Positions 1 to 5,376 of a stretch of 7,464 bases of DNA are shown here, in pieces (the stretch's first letter is position 1; each line of letters starts with the position of its first letter). The DNA is from Desertivirga sp966211215. Its GTDB lineage: Bacteria > Bacteroidota > Bacteroidia > Sphingobacteriales > Sphingobacteriaceae. The stretch is taken from NCBI GenBank assembly GCA_966211215.1, contig CBIHNR010000239.1, forward strand, positions 1 through 7,464. Reading direction: 5' to 3'. Below the pieces are notes generated by a model. The model saw only the letters and a list, made by a program, of their open reading frames with translations, did no database searches and was not told the DNA's origin. The position numbers and the translations under genes are program-made.

Positions 1-153
1 TTAAGGCTGCTTTTCAAGGATGGATGGTTCACCGATTTGTGTCCACACGATAGGAGTATTCGGGAGGGATAGGGTGAGGTGATAAATCCTATGAAAATCA
101 TCCTGCAATTCGTCTAGCTTCTCTGCCTTCGGTATCTCTCCAATGCTATTAAG
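1..153 (-). pseudogene. Possible 3' coding remnant or repeat-derived open frame
   Basis: Read on the minus strand, an open frame of about 50 codons runs from just after a stop at 154-156 to a TAA formed by positions 3-1. The peptide ends in ...TPIVWTQIGEPSILEKQP. There is no ATG in the frame; only a TTG (106-108) and a GTG (46-48) could start it. Its upstream part (GEIPKAEK) is encoded by the 120-141 repeat copy, so if this was ever a gene, repeat sequence now occupies its 5' side. The stop falls exactly on the window edge, which would fit a window cut at an annotated gene end, but the frame could equally be chance or part of an interspersed repeat. I do not recognise a family and assign no function. 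Confidence 0.2.
120..141. repeat. Short intergenic repeat, copy 1
   Basis: This 22-nt stretch matches 197-218 with a single mismatch (T133 versus C210). The shared core is GCCTTCGGYATCTCTCC. This copy lacks the downstream G-rich arm that gives copy 2 its hairpin. Two copies 77 nt apart, outside the coding genes, fit a short interspersed palindromic repeat family; genome-wide copy number cannot be judged from this window. Confidence 0.5.
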
Positions 154-196
154 TTAAGGAAATAGCTAGCGAAAAATCCTGTAAAGCGTGTTACCC

Positions 197-218
197 TCTC
201 TGCCTTCGGCATCTCTCC
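197..218. repeat. Short intergenic repeat, copy 2
   Basis: This is the second copy of the 22-nt unit at 120-141, with one mismatch. Here the inner part is a perfect small stem: TGCC (201-204), loop TTC, GGCA (208-211). In copy 1 the mismatch at position 133 weakens this stem. The right end of the unit overlaps the left arm of the hairpin at 212-230. Confidence 0.5.
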
Positions 219-230
219 CAGGGGGAGAGA
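212..230. repeat. 8-bp hairpin with 3-nt loop
   Basis: TCTCTCCC (212-219) pairs perfectly with GGGAGAGA (223-230) around the loop AGG. Together with the TGCC/GGCA stem at 201-211 this makes two adjacent stems, as in bacterial repeat palindromes of the REP type. No T-run follows on either strand, so it does not look like an intrinsic terminator. It is about 400 nt from the next gene, so a role in translation control is unlikely. Confidence 0.5.
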
Positions 231-566
231 AAGGCCGCACAAAGCGCTTTAGCCTTTATGGTGCTTTATTTCAGTAAGTTTTTCGCGGTGGTTGGTGTCC
301 CCTCCAAGCACTTAACTTAGGTCATAACCCAGGGGCCCAGAGTCAAGCCTTTCATCTATACCAATACCATTTCTAAATCATCCAAACACAGTTTTTCATT
401 TAATTCAACCGAAATGCCTTTCAGGGCCTGTAATTGCCGTTTTTTTGCGATTTCCCCCCCTTTTATATGTTAAAATCCCTCTAATTAATATCTCCATTCC
501 GGCCATAAATTCACCTCCGGTTTGACTGAGATAGCAATGGCCAAAATGTTTTAATAGTAAGCTGCA

Positions 567-615
567 GCTTTCGAATACTGGATACTAACCAATAGGCTTT
601 CGAGTCAGCCAATAA
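567..615 (+). repeat. Degenerate direct duplication before the first susC-like gene
   Basis: GCTTTCGA occurs at 567-574 and again at 596-603, and each copy is followed by CCAATA (589-594 and 609-614). The result is two imperfect units of about 29 and 20 nt, the second ending 11 nt before the ATG at 627. Position alone makes it a candidate regulatory or leader element. It could also be a chance or decayed duplication, and no binding protein is suggested by the sequence. Confidence 0.3.
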
Positions 616-626
616 CTAAATTTTTT

Positions 627-3566
627 ATGGACTTAATTAAAACAACTGGATTGTTATTCCTGGGGCTGAGTTTTACTGTGCTCAGTGCTAAAGCTTCGCC
701 ATGGAAAAAAACGCCAAATGACAAAGGGGGATTTTCAATAACTAGTTTGAGCAAAAGTTCAAAACTAACAGTTTTTGAATCTCAAAGGAGGCCTGATTTC
801 CGGGCCTCAAAAAAACTAGCAAATGCTAAATACTCACGATCAAAGCAAGGGCATCCTCTCTCTTTACGAACAAGAAAGAGCGATTCGTCGTTTGTTGATT
901 CGAGTTTCGTACAGCAAATTTATACGGTTACCCCGCCACGAACAACGATCGCTTCTTCTGATGCTGTATACAGCACTGATATTTTAAAGTATCCTATCAC
1001 CAGTTTTTCGAACGCGCTAACCGGAAGGTTGGCGGGGCTGTTTACATTACAATCATCCGGAACTCCGGGCGCAGATAATGCCTCACATACTCTAAGAGGA
1101 CAAACACCAATAGTTGTAATTGATGGCGTTGTAGCCAATCTATCTATTTTCGATTTGGAGGAGATAGAGTCAGTTACTGTTTTAAAAGATGCCCTGGCTA
1201 CCGCCATGTTAGGCGTAAGAGGTGCACATGGCGCCATTCTGGTGACTACAAAAAAAGGAAGGGCAGCAAAACAGCAAATCTCTTTCACTGCACAAACAGC
1301 AGTTCAGCAACCTATTTCCTGGCCAAAAACTTTAAACGCTTTTGATTATGCAAGCCTTAAAAATGAGGCTCTTGCTAACGATGGGATAGACCTTAACTCG
1401 GGGTTATATTATTCGCAACTCCAGTTGGATGCCTATAAAAATCATTCCGACCCTATCAATTATCCCGACGTGAATTACCGGGAGGCAATTACAAAAAAGA
1501 GTTCTTTATTTAACAAGTATACCCTCAGTGCAAACGGAGGGAGCCAGACGGCCAGGTACTTTGTAGCCCTCGAGCATGCAAATCAGTCAGGTTTCTTCAG
1601 AACTGTCGATAGTAATAGCTACAATACCAATAACACTTTTAAGAGTTATCTTATTCGGTCGAATGTTGATATAAACATCACAAATAAAATTTCAGGAGGA
1701 ATTTACCTGCTTGGCCGAATTCTCAACTCCAATGAACCAGGTGCTGATACCGAAGGAATTCTCTCAAACCTACTTAATACTCCGGCGAATGCATATCCGA
1801 TCTTAAACCAGAATAATTCATTTTCCGGTAGTCAACTGTATCAAAACAATTTACTCGCCCAAACTATTGGATCGGGTTATCGGCAAAGGTTTTCCCGCGA
1901 CATTCTGGTGAATATTTACTTACAGCGAAACCTCAGCGATGTTTTAAAAGGTTTATGGATAAAAGCAAAAGCTGCCTATAATTCCACTTTAGCCGAAGAC
2001 ATTAACCGTAGTAAGTCCTTTGCTGTGTATCAGCAAACAGCAAACGGTTATTTGCAATTTGGCACCAAGGGTGAGCAGCAAAACACTAATGGAATTGCTT
2101 ATCAGGGCCGTACGGATTATCAGGAGCTGAGTTTAGGCTATGATAATACCTTCAATAAACATGGATTAAACCTATTGCTTTTAGCCAATAGGGATAATTC
2201 GATTGATGCTACTAATGCACTGCTGCTTCCATATACTATTGTTGGAACTTCAGGTCGTGTTGCTTATAACTATGATAAAAAGTATTTGATTGAAGCCTCT
2301 TTTGGACTTAATGGTTCAAATCGTTACCCCAACGAAGGTGCTACAAAATATGGTTTTTTCCCTGCAGTTGGCCTGGGCTGGAATATTGAAAGAGAGAACT
2401 TTATGCAGTCGATGCCCTTTATTAACCGCTTGAAGTTATATACCTCGTATGGTACAAACGGATGGGATAATGCAGGGTACTTCAGCTATTACCAGCGTTA
2501 TGTGGACGGGTTTTCACCTTATTTCGGTACAGGCCCCGGAACAGTGACGTCCATTACCGAAGGTACTCTGGCGAACCGCAATATTACCTTCGAAAAAGCT
2601 AACAAGTTCAATTTGGGCCTTGATGGGAGCGTTCTGAACAACAGGCTGGCCTTTAAAACCGAATATTTTAATAATAAGTATTACGACCTGGTGATGCAAA
2701 GGGGCAGCAACAGTTCACTACTAGGAAATAGCTATCCCAATGAGAATATTGGAAAAAACAGGTATTTCGGATGGGAAGGACAATTAAGTTGGCAGGATAA
2801 GGTGAAGGACCTACAATACTTTATAGCTGTAAACTGCAATTCGGTAGGAAGCAAAGTAGTGTATATGGATGAAGTGAGCCGCCCGTATAGTTGGATGCAG
2901 AGAACAGGGGAACCGGTGGGACAGCGATTTGGATATGCCGCAGAAGGCTTGTTTCAAAATCAGCAGGAAATCAATAACAGCGCAACTATTGTGGGATATA
3001 CACCCCAACCTGGAGATATCAAGTATAGCGATTTAAACAAAGATGGAGTAATTGATCAAAATGACATCACCGCTATTGGAACTACCAAGCCTCTTTTCTT
3101 TTACAAAATTTCTTTTGGATTGAGTTGGAAGGGATTTGATATAAGCGCATTGCTACAGGGAGTTGAGAACCGCAACGTTTATCTGAGCGGCCCATCGTAT
3201 TGGGCTTTTCAAAATAACGGATCAGGTCAGGCATATAGTCATAACCTGGATCGCTGGACGCCTGAAAATGCAACAAATGCAACTTATCCACGCCTTAGCT
3301 ACGGATCGAATTTAAATAATGATGCAAGCTCCTCGTTTTGGGTTAGAAGCGGCGATTACTTCCGCTTAAAAAATGCCGAAATCGGGTATTCACTTCCCGT
3401 TTCTCTTATAAGAAAAGCCAGGCTCAACTCCGTGAGGATTTTTGCTAATGGCTATAACCTTCTTACTCATGCCTCATCAGGCCTTAATGGCAGAGACCCT
3501 GAATCCTTTACCGGCGGGTATCCCATCCAGCGTCTTTTCAACTTTGGTGCAAACGTTAAATTTTAA
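627..3566 (+). CDS. SusC/RagA-family TonB-dependent outer-membrane transporter lacking the N-terminal carboxypeptidase-like domain
   Basis: This gene encodes an outer-membrane beta-barrel that imports a ligand captured by its SusD partner, energised by TonB. Seen in the sequence: a signal peptide with hydrophobic core about 7-21 and an AKA cleavage site at 21-23; a basic, Ser/Lys-rich linker about 24-105; a plug about 106-211 with LRG at 156-158, VIDGV at 164-168 and the family signature EIESVTVLKDA at 179-189 followed by GVRGAHGA; then the barrel, ending in Phe979 as expected for an outer-membrane protein. Residues 802-813 (DLNKDGVIDQND) form an EF-hand-like calcium loop, common in this family. 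The carboxypeptidase-regulatory-like domain and the EVVVVGYG-type TonB box seen in the second transporter here are both missing; IYTVTP at 98-103 is only a weak TonB-box candidate. The frame upstream is open back to a stop at 558, but 627 is its only ATG and gives a good signal peptide. The substrate cannot be inferred. Confidence 0.95.
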   Translation: MDLIKTTGLLFLGLSFTVLSAKASPWKKTPNDKGGFSITSLSKSSKLTVFESQRRPDFRASKKLANAKYSRSKQGHPLSLRTRKSDSSFVDSSFVQQIYTVTPPRTTIASSDAVYSTDILKYPITSFSNALTGRLAGLFTLQSSGTPGADNASHTLRGQTPIVVIDGVVANLSIFDLEEIESVTVLKDALATAMLGVRGAHGAILVTTKKGRAAKQQISFTAQTAVQQPISWPKTLNAFDYASLKNEALANDGIDLNSGLYYSQLQLDAYKNHSDPINYPDVNYREAITKKSSLFNKYTLSANGGSQTARYFVALEHANQSGFFRTVDSNSYNTNNTFKSYLIRSNVDINITNKISGGIYLLGRILNSNEPGADTEGILSNLLNTPANAYPILNQNNSFSGSQLYQNNLLAQTIGSGYRQRFSRDILVNIYLQRNLSDVLKGLWIKAKAAYNSTLAEDINRSKSFAVYQQTANGYLQFGTKGEQQNTNGIAYQGRTDYQELSLGYDNTFNKHGLNLLLLANRDNSIDATNALLLPYTIVGTSGRVAYNYDKKYLIEASFGLNGSNRYPNEGATKYGFFPAVGLGWNIERENFMQSMPFINRLKLYTSYGTNGWDNAGYFSYYQRYVDGFSPYFGTGPGTVTSITEGTLANRNITFEKANKFNLGLDGSVLNNRLAFKTEYFNNKYYDLVMQRGSNSSLLGNSYPNENIGKNRYFGWEGQLSWQDKVKDLQYFIAVNCNSVGSKVVYMDEVSRPYSWMQRTGEPVGQRFGYAAEGLFQNQQEINNSATIVGYTPQPGDIKYSDLNKDGVIDQNDITAIGTTKPLFFYKISFGLSWKGFDISALLQGVENRNVYLSGPSYWAFQNNGSGQAYSHNLDRWTPENATNATYPRLSYGSNLNNDASSSFWVRSGDYFRLKNAEIGYSLPVSLIRKARLNSVRIFANGYNLLTHASSGLNGRDPESFTGGYPIQRLFNFGANVKF
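882..911 (+). repeat. Tandem DSSFV repeat in the SusC linker
   Basis: Two adjacent 15-nt units encode DSSFV twice (residues 86-95 of the first SusC-like protein). The DNA copies differ at several bases, including a TCG/AGT serine swap, while the peptide is identical. The repeat lies at the end of the basic linker, just before the plug, where a TonB-interacting segment would be expected. Confidence 0.6.
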
Positions 3567-3578
3567 GACTGTCGCAAT

Positions 3579-5336
3579 ATGAAAAAAAGAGTTTACTTAA
3601 TAGGTATAGTTGCATTAGGATTGTTCACTATTGCCTGGTCTTCATGCCGCAAATACGAAAAGGAACCAGAAGACTGGTTTAACGCCGGCTTAAGTTTTGA
3701 TAGCTTGGATAAGAACGGAGTACTGGCAGGCTACGCCCTAAACAATATTTATACCTACATTCCAGATGGCTTTACTCGAATAGATGGAGACTTTCTGGAT
3801 GCTGCCACAGACGATGCCCTTCCTTCCCGAAATAACACTACAGCCGAATATTTTACCAAGGGAACAGTAACTTCCGTTAACAATCCTGAAGAAAGGCCGG
3901 GAAATGGTTATTCCTTATCCATTTGGGCTAATTGCTATTATGGGATTCGCCGGGCAAATATATTTCTAAAGAATATCGGTAAAGTACCGGTAGCGGAAGG
4001 CGCCAATGCTGCCACCCTAAGACGTCAGTGGAAATCTGAGGCACGTTTCTTAAGGGCATACTTTTATTGGGAGTTGCTCAAAAGATATGGAGGTGTGCCG
4101 TTGCTTGCAGATTCAGTTTATTCCTTAAACGATGATATCAAGCTTCCACGTAACACCTTTGCACAAACCGTTGATTATATTATTAACGAATGTAATGCGG
4201 TAAAAGACAGCATGCGTACCGAACCTGTGCCTACCAGCGATTGGGGACGGGCATCAAAAGGAGCTGCTGTTGCATTGAAGTGTCGTGTTTTACTTTACGC
4301 AGCAAGTCCGCTGTTTAACGGAGGCGGCGTTGAAAGTGATCCTGCAAAGAAAGCTTTAACCGGCTACCTTACTGCTGATCCATCCCGCTGGCAGAAAGTT
4401 CTTGATGCATGTAATGAGTTTCAGGCACTTGGTACCTATTACGGCTTAGTGTCAGCTGGCACGCCAACTGCTTTTTCCTCTGTGTTTACCACAAAGATGT
4501 CTAACGAGATCATTTTTGCCAGGCAAAGTGCAAATAGTACGTCGTTAGAATATAGTCAGTCTCCGGTGGGGTACATAGCCTCGAATGCTAAAAGTCAGGG
4601 ATTAACAAGTCCAACGCAAAATTTTATCGATGCATTTCCAATGGCCACTGGGCTTAGTATAGGAGAGGCGGGTTCGGGATACAATGTGGCTACACCTTAT
4701 ATCGGCCGTGATCCCCGCTTAGCTGCTACTGTTTTTTACAACGGTTTAACCTGGCTAAACCGGCCCGTTCAAATTTTCGAAGGCGGACTGGATAAACCTA
4801 ACAATTTGGCTGTTTCGCAAATTCAGACCAGAACAGGGTATTACCTGCGTAAGTTTCTTGGAAATTTCGGCACTAACACCGCTTATTCAAACACCAGTCA
4901 TAATTTTCCCATTTTCCGCTATGCTGAGATCATTCTTAACAAGGCAGAAGCCCTAAATGAATTAGATCAGGTGGAAGCGGCCGTTCAACAAATTATTCTG
5001 ATAAGAAGGCGTGCAGGAATTGCCGCCGGATCAAACAACAGATATGGCATTCAATCAGGCATTTCCAAAGAGGCAATGCGCCTATTGATTCAGAATGAAC
5101 GCCGTATTGAGCTGGCGTTTGAAGAACACCGCTTCTGGGATATTAGAAGGTGGAAAATTGCCCCACAGGTATTGAACCAGCCATTAACTGGTACCAGGAT
5201 TTACAACGGTTCATCTGTAATCTATCAGAATTTTACAGTAACAAGCCCTGTATGGAACAACCGCATGTACCATATGCCAATACCCTACGATGAGCTTTCT
5301 AAAAATCTCAAACTTATACAAAACGAAGGTTGGTAA
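3579..5336 (+). CDS. SusD/RagB-family nutrient-binding outer-membrane lipoprotein
   Basis: This is the surface-exposed ligand-binding partner of the SusC-like transporter just upstream, acting as the lid over its barrel. It starts with a lipoprotein signal peptide: MKKR, hydrophobic core 5-19, and WSSC with the lipidated Cys23. The charged stretch after it (RKYEKEPED) is typical of Bacteroidota lipoproteins exported to the surface. The N-terminal SusD-like helical region includes SEARFLRAYFYWELLKRYGG (153-172), the conserved TPR-like segment. The C-terminal SusD/RagB region includes RYAEIILNKAEALN (447-460) and the hallmark NERRIELAFEEHRFWDIRRW (506-525). The protein ends in the usual LIQNEGW. 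At 585 residues it is of normal family length and intact. The gap of 12 nt to the transporter indicates one operon and one complex. The ligand is not predictable from sequence. Confidence 0.96.
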   Translation: MKKRVYLIGIVALGLFTIAWSSCRKYEKEPEDWFNAGLSFDSLDKNGVLAGYALNNIYTYIPDGFTRIDGDFLDAATDDALPSRNNTTAEYFTKGTVTSVNNPEERPGNGYSLSIWANCYYGIRRANIFLKNIGKVPVAEGANAATLRRQWKSEARFLRAYFYWELLKRYGGVPLLADSVYSLNDDIKLPRNTFAQTVDYIINECNAVKDSMRTEPVPTSDWGRASKGAAVALKCRVLLYAASPLFNGGGVESDPAKKALTGYLTADPSRWQKVLDACNEFQALGTYYGLVSAGTPTAFSSVFTTKMSNEIIFARQSANSTSLEYSQSPVGYIASNAKSQGLTSPTQNFIDAFPMATGLSIGEAGSGYNVATPYIGRDPRLAATVFYNGLTWLNRPVQIFEGGLDKPNNLAVSQIQTRTGYYLRKFLGNFGTNTAYSNTSHNFPIFRYAEIILNKAEALNELDQVEAAVQQIILIRRRAGIAAGSNNRYGIQSGISKEAMRLLIQNERRIELAFEEHRFWDIRRWKIAPQVLNQPLTGTRIYNGSSVIYQNFTVTSPVWNNRMYHMPIPYDELSKNLKLIQNEGW

Positions 5337-5376
5337 GCGAGCGAAGGCAAGCATTATTTCTTTTTAAAGTTTAAAC
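5337..5376 (+). other. Short SusD-SusC spacer without terminator
   Basis: The 40-nt gap has no stem-loop followed by a T-run, so the second transporter is probably co-transcribed with the first pair. It ends in the 8-bp palindrome GTTTAAAC (5369-5376), directly abutting the ATG. There is no purine-rich Shine-Dalgarno sequence close to the start, as is common in Bacteroidota. An additional internal promoter cannot be excluded. Confidence 0.5.

Larger units (their letters stand above)
1..626. other. Non-coding region upstream of the SusC/SusD locus
   Basis: This stretch contains no convincing gene. About 1-330 looks like intergenic repeat material: two near-identical 22-nt copies (120-141 and 197-218), a strong small hairpin (212-230), and several very short frames on both strands. 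About 330-626 is AT-rich leader DNA with homopolymer tracts (T7 at 440-446, C7 at 454-460) and a degenerate duplication at 567-615 just before the first transporter gene. The promoter of the transporter operon should lie here. I could not find a clean match to the Bacteroidota TTTG / TAnnTTTG promoter pattern. No tRNA, riboswitch or transposase is visible. Confidence 0.7.

Noticed and set aside
212..230. Hairpin as an intrinsic terminator
   Set aside because: No T-run follows on the + strand (AAGGCCGC follows), and none precedes it that would serve the - strand.
150..319. 9-bp inverted repeat TAAGTTAAG (150-158) and CTTAACTTA (311-319), possibly ends of a tiny mobile element
   Set aside because: A 9-bp match is about what chance gives in several hundred bases of AT-rich DNA, and no clear target duplication or transposase is seen.
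258..320. Small plus-strand frame MVLYFSKFFAVVGV... of 20 residues; similar tiny frames at 20-82 and on the minus strand at 249-311
   Set aside because: They are too short, have no ribosome-binding context, and lie in DNA that looks like intergenic repeat.
444..602. Candidate Bacteroidota promoters: TTTG 444-447 with TATGTTAA 466-473; TTTG 521-524 with AATGTTTT 545-552; TTTC 569-572 with TAGGCTTT 593-600
   Set aside because: Each departs from the TTTG / TAnnTTTG pattern in bases or spacing, and three equally weak choices give no basis for picking one.
920..1288. Minus-strand open frame of 122 codons inside the first susC-like gene
   Set aside because: It lies opposite the conserved plug coding sequence, has no recognisable domain, and is best explained as a shadow of the real frame. 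The same applies to the minus-strand frames at 2514-2699, 2811-3008, 3082-3291, 5391-5588, 5815-6129, 6175-6393 and 6539-6748.
627..5336. Assigning a specific substrate or calling the locus a starch or other polysaccharide utilisation system
   Set aside because: SusC/SusD sequences alone do not identify the ligand, and there is no glycoside hydrolase, lyase, peptidase or regulator in the window.
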